Notes under the pieces: model-generated
Database searches by the model: none
The model's input: only the letters and a program-made list of their open reading frames with translations
Told to the model about the DNA's origin: nothing
Shown here: positions 1-4,552 of the stretch, one piece after another
Layout of the letters: each line of letters opens with the position of its first letter
How positions within the stretch are numbered: the first letter of the stretch is position 1
Program-made: the position numbers and the translations under genes
Source of the DNA: Clostridia bacterium
GTDB lineage: Bacteria; Bacillota; Clostridia; Oscillospirales; Oscillospiraceae
Direction of reading: 5' to 3'
Assembly (NCBI GenBank): GCA_003245395.1
Contig: QKDF01000169.1
Location: 1-7,347, forward strand
Length of the DNA stretch: 7,347 nucleotides

Positions 1-76
1 AGATCGGCAGCATCGGCAGCAGGCATGGGGAGATAAAGGAGATGACTCCTTCAAAAAACGAGATAATATACTGCAT
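1..76 (-). CDS. ccdA: CcdA-family thiol-disulfide transporter, N-terminal part (gene runs off left edge)
   Basis: The first 25 codons of a minus-strand gene starting at ATG 76-74 are visible; the rest lies beyond the left edge. The start has a GAGG ribosome binding site six bases upstream. The peptide opens with MQYIISFFEGVISFISPC and continues LLPMLPI. This matches the start of CcdA/DsbD-beta membrane proteins, whose first helix carries the conserved F(L/I)SPCxLPxLP motif. Cys18 is the expected first redox cysteine. Family members pass electrons from cytoplasmic thioredoxin across the membrane to extracytoplasmic thiol-disulfide proteins, for example for cytochrome c maturation or thioredoxin-like lipoproteins. 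The partner cysteine and the downstream gene cannot be seen, so the specific pathway is open. The family call rests on this short but very characteristic stretch. Confidence 0.82.
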   Translation of the reverse strand, partial: MQYIISFFEGVISFISPCLLPMLPI

Positions 77-201
77 TTCTTTCCTCACTGGCTATTCAGC
101 ATTGACCGGCACATTTGGGAATCAGATATGTTTTATTTATTTCCCCTTGTGGCGGTATTATGCTTGGCCGTCGAATTTTGCCTTCAAAATTCATAAAAAT
201 A

Positions 202-237
202 GGGGCCGGGAGCCCGTATTAACGGGCTCCCGGCTCC
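202..237 (-). terminator. Intrinsic terminator of the Cys-rich peptide gene
   Basis: A 12-bp perfect GC-rich stem (206-217 with 222-233, loop ATTA) extends outward imperfectly to 202 and 237. On the minus strand it is followed by TATTTTTATG. On the plus strand no T-run follows, so it works for leftward transcription. It begins about 12 bases after the stop codon of the small peptide gene. Confidence 0.8.
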
Positions 238-248
238 CGAGAACAGGG

Positions 249-326
249 TCAGCCGGAAATTCTGCGACACCGGCAGCAGCAGCGATAGCTGATGCCGAAG
301 CCACCGTAGCAGCGGTAGCAGCACAT
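249..326 (-). CDS. 25-residue cysteine-rich peptide of unknown function
   Basis: This short reading frame starts at ATG 326-324 and stops at TGA 251-249. Its ribosome binding site AAAGGAGGG (341-333) lies exactly six bases before the start, one of the best in the window. The peptide has seven cysteines among 25 residues (positions 2, 3, 6, 16, 17, 18, 20), with MCCYRCYGGFG at the front and YRCCCRCRR near the end. It is basic, has no acidic residue and has no signal peptide or membrane segment. A strong terminator follows the stop almost at once. I do not recognise the family. Possible roles are a metal- or cluster-binding peptide, a precursor of a modified peptide, or a spore or redox-related peptide. 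The ccdA gene next door makes a thiol link attractive, but that is inference. Signal plus terminator, rather than length, support it being real. Confidence 0.65.
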   Translation of the reverse strand: MCCYRCYGGFGISYRCCCRCRRISG

Positions 327-332
327 AGAATA

Positions 333-341
333 CCCTCCTTT
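333..341 (-). promoter_or_regulatory. Strong ribosome binding site of the Cys-rich peptide gene
   Basis: AAAGGAGGG on the minus strand lies six bases before ATG 326. This near-perfect match to the anti-Shine-Dalgarno sequence is the main evidence that the very short reading frame is translated. Confidence 0.75.
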
Positions 342-410
342 CACAGGTGATGTACCCCGTGCGTCAAATCCGCCGCTGAACTATCATATTTTGCAGCTGC
401 GCACAATGTG

Positions 411-441
411 AAAAAGCCAGGCCGGATATCCGGCCTGGCTT
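411..441 (-). terminator. Intrinsic terminator of the acidic SHOCT-like gene
   Basis: A perfect 28-bp palindrome (414-441), AAGCCAGGCCGGAT with its complement, is followed on the minus strand by a run of five T (CTTTTTCAC). It begins 13 bases after the TGA at 457-455. Because it separates this gene from the Cys-rich peptide gene, the latter is either reached by read-through or has its own promoter in 342-410. Confidence 0.88.
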
Positions 442-454
442 ACTTGCAGAATTC

Positions 455-979
455 TCAATTCGTCGCCGCAGCAGTTTGCTGATCCTCCTGATCAAGCGCT
501 TCCTTCTGCGCTTCCTCCGCCTGACGTCTGGCAATTTCGGAGTTGTAATCCGTCTGCGTGATATCGCCTTCTTCAAGCAGCTTCTTGAGCTGCTCTTCCG
601 TGTAAAGCGAAAGATTTTCCGTGGAGTCAGAATCGTCGGTCTGGTCTGTGCTGGATGTGGCCGGAGCCTGTCCTGAAGCAGCCGGGGCCTGTTCTGAAGC
701 AGTGCTCTGCGTATCGAGATACTGCTGAGCCTCATCGCTCAGATCCAATGAGTCATAGTCTCCCTCGTCTGAGCCCAGCAGAGCCTTGTTTGCGCCGCTG
801 ACGGAGTTTCCGCTCAGCTCCAGAATGTCGTAATTCGCTGTCTGGGCGGTAGAATCTACCGCATCTGTGCTGTCGGAATCCGTGCTGTCGGTTGTGGTGG
901 AATCGTCGCTTTGCGCCTGCTGCGCCAGAAGCTTTTGCAGATATGCCTCGTTGCTTGAACTTACAGAACTAATTCCCAT
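455..979 (-). CDS. Acidic low-complexity protein with SHOCT-like C-terminus
   Basis: This gene encodes 174 residues. The start at ATG 979-977 is set by GGGAGGGG (992-985), five bases upstream. There is no signal peptide, membrane helix or cysteine, so it should be soluble and cytoplasmic. Residues 22-50 are a Ser/Thr/Asp-rich tract. Two similar short motifs follow, YDILELSGNS (50-59) and YDSLDLSDEAQQYL (75-88), resembling the D-x-LELS pattern seen in FlgM and flagellum-associated proteins. Residues 95-108 hold a seven-residue tandem repeat (SEQAPAA, SGQAPAT). Residues 125-153 (YTEEQLKKLLEEGDITQTDYN and onward) resemble a SHOCT module, a short C-terminal oligomerisation or interaction helix pair, and are followed by a charged Gln/Glu-rich tail. 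The gene stands alone between a leader and a strong terminator. The function is unknown; the SHOCT and FlgM resemblances are by eye. Confidence 0.82.
   Translation of the reverse strand: MGISSVSSSNEAYLQKLLAQQAQSDDSTTTDSTDSDSTDAVDSTAQTANYDILELSGNSVSGANKALLGSDEGDYDSLDLSDEAQQYLDTQSTASEQAPAASGQAPATSSTDQTDDSDSTENLSLYTEEQLKKLLEEGDITQTDYNSEIARRQAEEAQKEALDQEDQQTAAATN
661..702. repeat. 21-bp tandem duplication inside the acidic protein gene
   Basis: Two adjacent 21-bp units, 661-681 and 682-702, differ at two positions (19 of 21 identical). On the minus strand they encode the in-frame heptapeptide repeat SEQAPAA / SGQAPAT. A shorter repeat, GTGCTGTCGG at 867-876 and 882-891, lies in the Ser/Thr/Asp tract. 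Both point to slippage-driven growth of a disordered linker. Confidence 0.85.
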
Positions 980-1027
980 AAAAACCCCTCCCGTATTTTT
1001 CTATAACTAACACGCAATTTTTGGATT

Positions 1028-1056
1028 ATTATGTCAAACATACATGAGAATTCTAA
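1028..1056 (-). promoter_or_regulatory. Candidate promoter of the acidic SHOCT-like gene
   Basis: On the minus strand TTAGAA (1056-1051) and CATAAT (1033-1028) are separated by 17 bases. The -10 matches the sigma-A consensus at five of six positions and the -35 at three of six. Transcription would begin near 1021, giving a leader of about 40 bases that contains the ribosome binding site at 992-985. Confidence 0.35.
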
Positions 1057-1178
1057 AACGAATCTTAAAAAATGAAGATATTGGAAAAATAATATTGACA
1101 TTCCATAAAATAATTTTCCATACGATCACAAGTCGTCCATTCATGCCGTCTGTCCGTATAGTGGCGCGGTATTTCCAT

Positions 1179-1191
1179 CCGGACTTTCCGG
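1179..1191. promoter_or_regulatory. Small inverted repeat abutting the operon -35 element
   Basis: CCGGA-CTT-TCCGG is a perfect 5-bp inverted repeat ending one base before the -35 hexamer at 1192. The position would suit an activator operator, but the arms are short and chance is possible. Confidence 0.25.
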
Positions 1192-1220
1192 TTGTTTTGT
1201 GTCGCAGCTCGTGATATGAT
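1192..1220 (+). promoter_or_regulatory. Promoter of the DUF5058/permease/M20 operon
   Basis: TTGTTT (1192-1197) and TATGAT (1215-1220) are separated by exactly 17 bases. The -10 is preceded by TG at 1212-1213, giving an extended -10 (TGATATGAT). The -35 is weak, three of six consensus bases, which the extended -10 may compensate or which may reflect activator dependence. The start site would be near 1227, leaving a leader of about 24 bases. Confidence 0.6.
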
Positions 1221-1236
1221 ACATAAAATTGGAAGC

Positions 1237-1242
1237 AAGGAG
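1237..1242 (+). promoter_or_regulatory. Ribosome binding site that sets a TTG start
   Basis: AAGGAG at 1237-1242 physically overlaps the upstream GTG at 1242, so that GTG cannot be its start. It lies eight bases before TTG 1251, which is the start it serves. Confidence 0.75.
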
Positions 1243-1250
1243 TGAGACAT

Positions 1251-1988
1251 TTGAACTTTAGCATTAACAGCCCTATCCTTTTTTTCCTTGTCGGGTTTGT
1301 CATTGCGGTCGTACTGGCTCAGAGCATCTTTTTTCTGGCGAAAGCCTGGAAGCACGGCCGTGAAATCGGTATGGACAGCAGAAAGCTCAAAAAAACCGCC
1401 GTCACCGCTGCGGTCTTCACCATCGCTCCCGCCGTGGCCATTGTCATCAGCGTCATCACACTTGCAAAGGATCTGGGGGTGGCCTTACCATGGCTTCGTC
1501 TGAGTGTGGTGGGTTCCCTGTCCTATGAGACCATTTCCGCCAACAATGCAGAAAACGCCATGGGCCTATCTTTCGGCTCTGTCTCCGGCCTGACTGCCAG
1601 CCAGTATGTCACCATCGCGTCCGTCATGACCATCAGCATCATGGTGGGTATCTGGCTGGTACCCGTGGTGGCCAAAAAGCTCCTCAACGGCATGATCCGC
1701 ATGGAAAACCGGGACCGGAAGTGGGCCGAGATTTTCTCCTCCGCCATGTTTATCGGTATGATTGCGGCGTTTCTCGGTTTTGTGTTCTGCGATGTCTCCT
1801 CTGTTTTTAAAGGCTCCGCCACCGGATTGATTCCCGTGTGTGTCATGGCGGTCTCCGCGGTGATCATGAGCCTTGCGGGCATTGGGGTAAAGCGTGCAAA
1901 GATCCGCTGGATCGCCGATTATGCCCTGCCTGTCAGTCTGATTGTGGGCATGGCCAGCGCCATCCCCATCACAGCCTGGCTGGGCTGA
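1251..1988 (+). CDS. DUF5058-like polytopic membrane protein
   Basis: This gene encodes 245 residues from TTG 1251; the in-frame GTG at 1242 is rejected because the ribosome binding site covers it. The protein has about six membrane helices, near residues 8-31, 50-73, 119-140, 161-182, 190-212 and 221-242. A cytoplasmic basic loop (KAWKHGREIGMDSRKLKK, 31-48) follows helix 1. The re-entrant-looking segment LPWLRLSVVGSLSYE (79-93) is probably functional. Overall sequence and size fit the DUF5058 family of Firmicutes as I recall it; that assignment was not searched. It is first in an operon, 12 bases before a second membrane-protein gene with which it probably forms a two-subunit permease. The M20 hydrolase downstream suggests a peptide- or N-acyl-amino-acid-like substrate. 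The substrate and direction of transport are unknown. Confidence 0.9.
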   Translation: MNFSINSPILFFLVGFVIAVVLAQSIFFLAKAWKHGREIGMDSRKLKKTAVTAAVFTIAPAVAIVISVITLAKDLGVALPWLRLSVVGSLSYETISANNAENAMGLSFGSVSGLTASQYVTIASVMTISIMVGIWLVPVVAKKLLNGMIRMENRDRKWAEIFSSAMFIGMIAAFLGFVFCDVSSVFKGSATGLIPVCVMAVSAVIMSLAGIGVKRAKIRWIADYALPVSLIVGMASAIPITAWLG

Positions 1989-2000
1989 GGAGGTTGTATT

Positions 2001-2528
2001 ATGAATACAAACGGCTCTTACATAGATCGCGTCCACAAATGGGGCATGATCTGGAACCTCTCCGTCATGGTGATTCTCCTGCTCTTTCCTGTGGCTGTGG
2101 GGTTGATTTTCAGCGCCGCTCCCGATCCCCACGGCCTGGTTATGGGGCTGATTGCCACGGCGCCTCTATACTGGGCGGTGGGCGTTGTGGAAACTTTCAC
2201 CTACGTCCCCATGCTGGGCGCCGGCGGCTCTTACCTCTCCTTCGTAACCGGCAACATCTCCAACCTCAAGCTGCCCTGTGCGCTCAATGCTTTGGAACAG
2301 GCAGGCGTGAAAGCAAACTCCGAAGAGGGTGAAGTGATTTCAACCATCGCCATTGCCATATCCAGCATTGTCACCACGCTGATTATCATTTTAGGCGTGA
2401 TCCTGATTGTACCGCTGACCCCCGTGCTGGAAGCACCCGTGCTGCAGCCGGCCTTTGCCCAGATGATTCCGGCCCTGTTAGGCGGCTGGGCGTGGTATTT
2501 ATCTCGAAGAACTGGAAAATCTCCGTAG
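2001..2528 (+). CDS. Permease-like membrane protein, cut short by a frameshift
   Basis: As read, this gene gives 175 residues, starting at ATG 2001 six bases after a perfect GAGGAGGT (1987-1994). Membrane helices are near residues 18-38, 47-66, 112-138 and 150-162. A conserved-looking loop GAGGSYLSFVTGNISNLK (73-90) followed by PCALNALEQAG is probably the functional core. After GG at 161-162 the reading frame turns into a non-membrane tail, WAWYLSRRTGKSP, and stops. In the -1 frame a perfectly good hydrophobic continuation follows to 2668. One missing base at about 2481-2486 (GGCGGCTGGG, expected GGCGGCCTGGG) explains this and would restore 222 residues. It sits between the DUF5058-like gene and the M20 gene and is likely the partner subunit of the former. 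The family name is not known to me. Confidence 0.85.
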   Translation: MNTNGSYIDRVHKWGMIWNLSVMVILLLFPVAVGLIFSAAPDPHGLVMGLIATAPLYWAVGVVETFTYVPMLGAGGSYLSFVTGNISNLKLPCALNALEQAGVKANSEEGEVISTIAIAISSIVTTLIIILGVILIVPLTPVLEAPVLQPAFAQMIPALLGGWAWYLSRRTGKSP

Positions 2529-2668
2529 CTCCCGTGGTTCTGATGCTGGTCCTGTTTATCTTCGTGCCGGCCTTCAACGCCGGTACGGTGGGGATCATGG
2601 TTCCGGTGAGCGTTTTGTTCACGCTTGGCGTCAGTCGGTTTTTATATAAAAAGGGTTTTCTGGATTAA
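2486..2668 (+). pseudogene. C-terminal remainder of the frameshifted permease gene
   Basis: The frame beginning at CTG 2486 encodes 60 residues (LGVVFISKNWKISVAPVVLM and onward, ending YKKGFLD) and stops at TAA 2666-2668. It holds two further membrane helices and a basic tail, completing the protein that ends early at 2528. Its stop codon is followed directly by the ribosome binding site of the M20 gene, the normal spacing for an intact operon. It has no start signal of its own. The break is either a real mutation or a sequencing/assembly error. Confidence 0.8.
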
Positions 2669-2674
2669 GGAGGG
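2667..2674 (+). promoter_or_regulatory. Ribosome binding site that sets the M20 start
   Basis: AAGGAGGG overlaps the TAA of the preceding frame and lies four bases before ATG 2679. It rules out the longer in-frame start at TTG 2625, which would add 18 residues lying within the permease C-terminus. Confidence 0.85.
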
Positions 2675-2678
2675 TCAT

Positions 2679-4121
2679 ATGGTAATCTTGTACATTCTTC
2701 TTGCACTGATCGTCTTGTTTCTGGCTGTCGTCCTGGTGCGCACCGCGCAATTTCGTCCCCATGAGCAGGCCGTTCAGTCATATGAAGCCGTGGAATTTGA
2801 CGGCGATTCTGCCGTACGCGCCCTGCAGGAATTAGTCCGGTGCAAAACGGTATCGTTTTACGACCATACCCTGGAGGACGACAGTGAATTTGAGAAGCTG
2901 ATCGGCCTGCTTCCCGCGCTCTACCCGGAGGTTTTCCGCGTCTGTACGCTGACCCGCCTGCCCGACCGGGCGCTTCTGTTCAAATGGGAAGGCCGCGTAC
3001 ACAGTGAACCCTCCGTTATGATGGCGCATTATGATGTGGTGCCCGTGGACGCAGAGAATTGGACAAAGCCTCCTTTTGACGCCGTCATCGATCAGGGCGG
3101 CGTGCTTTGGGGCCGCGGCGCTCTGGACACAAAAATCACCTTCAACGGCGTGCTCTCTGCTGCCAACCACCTGATCGCCAAGGGCTTTGTGCCCAAGCAA
3201 GATCTGTATTTTGCCTTCTCCGGCGGCGAAGAGGTCAATGGCCCCGGTGCCGTGCGCATTGTGGACTGGTTCAAAGCCAACGGAATCACGCCCGCCCTGG
3301 TGGTAGACGAGGGCGGCGCTGTGGTGGAGGACATCTTCCCCGGCGTCAGCGAACCCTGCGGTCTGGTGGGGATTGCCGAAAAGGGAATGCTGAATCTCCA
3401 GTTCAAAGTCGCCTCCTCCGGCGGCCACGCCTCCGCGCCCAAGCCGCACACGCCCATCGGCACTCTGTCCCAGGCTTGCTGCCGCGCGGAGAGCCACCCT
3501 TTCCGGATGCGTCTGACAAAACCCGTGGCGGAGATGTTCGACACACTGGGCCGCCGCTCCACGTTCCTGTACCGTATGATCTTCGCAAATTTGTGGTGCT
3601 TTGGCGGCGTACTGGACAGCATCTGCAAAAAATCCGGCGGTGAACTCAACGCACTGATGCGTACCACTGTGGCGTTTACTCAGGCGTCAGGGAGTCAGGC
3701 ACCCAATGTCATTCCGCCGACGGCATCTCTGGTGGCAAACCTGCGCCTGAACCCAGAAGACACCGTGGACGGAGCCGTGGCCTATCTCAAAAGCGTTGTA
3801 AACGATGACAGCGTACAATTGACCGTGGGCGAGGGAGCCATGAATCCCAGCCCCATCTCCGAGACGGCCTGCCCCGCCTGGGATAAGGTGGCCGCCGCCG
3901 TCGCCGGCACCTGGCGCGGCTGCATTGTCAGCCCCTATCTGATGGTCCAGTGCTCCGACAGCCGGCACTACGCAGAGATTTCCAACCATGTCTACCGCTT
4001 TTCCGCCGCCGATATGACCGATGATGAACGTCACAGCATCCATGGCAACGACGAACACATCCGTGTGGAAACCGTCAAACGCGCTGTGGAGTTTTATATC
4101 CGTCTCATGAGTCAGTGCTGA
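2679..4121 (+). CDS. Membrane-anchored M20 family metallohydrolase (CPS1/PM20D1-like)
   Basis: This gene encodes 480 residues. Residues 2-20 form one hydrophobic anchor. Basic residues follow it and none precede it, so by the positive-inside rule the enzyme may face the cytoplasm. The M20 (ArgE/DapE/CPG2/ACY1) two-zinc site is complete: H117 and D119 in MMAHYDVVPV, D150 in WGRGALDTK, E184 (general base) and E185 in SGGEEVNGPG, D210 in VVDEGG, and H455 in SIHGNDEH. H250 in GGHASAP and NVIPPTASLVANLR (343-356) are the usual dimerisation-domain motifs. The length, N-terminal anchor and extended N-terminal region recall carboxypeptidase S and PM20D1, which split dipeptides or N-acyl amino acids. 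The actual substrate is unknown. Its place behind two membrane-protein genes suggests that it processes what they transport. A strong terminator follows. Confidence 0.95.
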   Translation: MVILYILLALIVLFLAVVLVRTAQFRPHEQAVQSYEAVEFDGDSAVRALQELVRCKTVSFYDHTLEDDSEFEKLIGLLPALYPEVFRVCTLTRLPDRALLFKWEGRVHSEPSVMMAHYDVVPVDAENWTKPPFDAVIDQGGVLWGRGALDTKITFNGVLSAANHLIAKGFVPKQDLYFAFSGGEEVNGPGAVRIVDWFKANGITPALVVDEGGAVVEDIFPGVSEPCGLVGIAEKGMLNLQFKVASSGGHASAPKPHTPIGTLSQACCRAESHPFRMRLTKPVAEMFDTLGRRSTFLYRMIFANLWCFGGVLDSICKKSGGELNALMRTTVAFTQASGSQAPNVIPPTASLVANLRLNPEDTVDGAVAYLKSVVNDDSVQLTVGEGAMNPSPISETACPAWDKVAAAVAGTWRGCIVSPYLMVQCSDSRHYAEISNHVYRFSAADMTDDERHSIHGNDEHIRVETVKRAVEFYIRLMSQC

Positions 4122-4254
4122 GTATCCCGCTCTATTGGGTATCTTCGGCCACGGTGCGGCAGAATATTAAGCTGCGGCCCGCACCTTATTGCCAAGCCGT
4201 CATACCATCCGGGCTTGACCCGCGGCGACCGGATTGGGATCGCAAACGATTTGA

Positions 4255-4290
4255 AAAGACGAAGCCATGCATCCGCATGGCTTCGTCTTT
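4255..4290 (+). terminator. Strong intrinsic terminator of the M20 operon, possibly bidirectional
   Basis: A perfect 16-bp stem (4255-4270 with 4275-4290) closes a four-base loop ATCC. The plus-strand exit is TCTTTATTGTT and the minus-strand exit is TCTTTTC, so rightward termination is best supported and leftward termination possible. It starts 133 bases after the M20 stop codon. Confidence 0.85.
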
Positions 4291-4387
4291 ATTGTTCAAG
4301 CTCAATTGGTGCTGTGTACACATCTTCATCGGGGTATGAAGCCCGTTTTTTCAGATATTTTTTAAAAAATCGATTTATATCATACAA
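4289..4387 (-). pseudogene. Possible relic C-terminus of a minus-strand gene
   Basis: The minus-strand frame from about 4387 to TAA 4291-4289 encodes a protein-like tail: INRFFKKYLKKRASYPDED then VYTAPIELEQ, basic first and acidic last. Its stop codon overlaps the foot of the 4255-4290 hairpin, the usual position of a terminator behind a gene. An in-frame TGA lies just upstream, about 4397-4395, and the only possible start is a TTG at 4387-4385 without a ribosome binding site. It could be an eroded gene end, an unusual small gene, or chance. Confidence 0.25.
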
Positions 4388-4417
4388 AATGTTTCAATTT
4401 GTGTTTTGATGGAAATA

Positions 4418-4463
4418 GCAGGATATGATTCGACTGTATTTGTATAGTTGCAGGATTATGATT
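4418..4463 (+). promoter_or_regulatory. Imperfect direct repeat in the kinase leader, possible promoter or regulator site
   Basis: GCAGGATATGATT (4418-4430) recurs as GCAGGATTATGATT (4450-4463), 32 bases apart or about three helical turns, each preceded by ATAG. Each copy contains TATGAT, a good -10, but a good -35 is missing at the proper distance (the best is TTGTGT 4399-4404 with a 19-base spacer). They may be tandem regulator sites, weak promoters, or both. Confidence 0.35.
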
Positions 4464-4552
4464 AGTACGCATTCAATATTTATTTAAAATTTGCGGTGGA
4501 AGTCAAGGGGCGCCTGCCGTCCGCCCCGGACACAAAGAAGGTGCCTTTCACA

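Larger units (their letters stand above)
4122..4552. other. Intergenic region between the M20 operon and the sensor kinase operon
   Basis: About 430 bases hold no convincing intact gene. In order: an imperfect hairpin without T-run at about 4151-4188 (GGTGCG with CGCACC, inner GCAG with CTGC); the strong terminator 4255-4290; a possible minus-strand relic 4289-4387; an AT-rich stretch including the palindrome ATTTTTTAAAAAAT at 4357-4370; and an imperfect direct repeat at 4418-4463. The final 50 bases are in frame with the kinase but probably form its leader. Confidence 0.6.

Noticed and set aside
36..51. AAGGAG-ATGA-CTCCTT hairpin
   Set aside because: It lies inside the ccdA coding sequence with short arms and no T-run; it is not a terminator or a ribosome binding site for a visible gene.
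96..194. Minus-strand 32-residue frame ending KCAGQC, between the terminator and ccdA
   Set aside because: Its ATG lies in the T-run of the terminator and has no ribosome binding site; the CxxxC end is probably chance.
2..196. Plus-strand frame open from the left edge to TAA 196, ending in a hydrophobic stretch
   Set aside because: It overlaps the much more characteristic ccdA start on the other strand, and no plus-strand terminator follows.
42..350. Plus-strand 102-codon reading frame
   Set aside because: It runs antisense through ccdA's start, a terminator and the Cys-rich peptide gene; its ribosome binding site touches the ATG and the translation is low-complexity Ala/Val near the end.
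364..735. Minus-strand Arg-rich 123-codon frame
   Set aside because: It is a shadow of the acidic protein gene in another frame and crosses that gene's terminator.
1032..1037. Perfect TTGACA on the minus strand before the acidic protein gene
   Set aside because: No acceptable -10 lies 16-19 bases downstream (GTGTTA at 18); TTAGAA-17-CATAAT just upstream fits better.
1095..1100. Perfect TTGACA on the plus strand upstream of the DUF5058-like gene
   Set aside because: The only -10 at proper distance is CATACG (18 bases), three of six matches, and it would give a 130-base leader; the extended -10 promoter at 1192-1220 is better placed.
2475..2500. Programmed -1 ribosomal frameshift in the permease gene
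   Set aside because: No slippery heptamer or clear downstream stem-loop is visible, and the product of frame 0 makes no sense as an alternative ending.
4115..4339. Plus-strand 74-codon frame overlapping the M20 stop
   Set aside because: It runs through the terminator hairpin, has no ribosome binding site and its composition is not protein-like.
4496..4552. GTG start adding 19 residues to the sensor kinase
   Set aside because: There is no ribosome binding site before GTG 4496, whereas AAGAAGGTG precedes ATG 4553 at nine bases; the extra residues are Pro- and Lys-rich and do not look like a conserved start.
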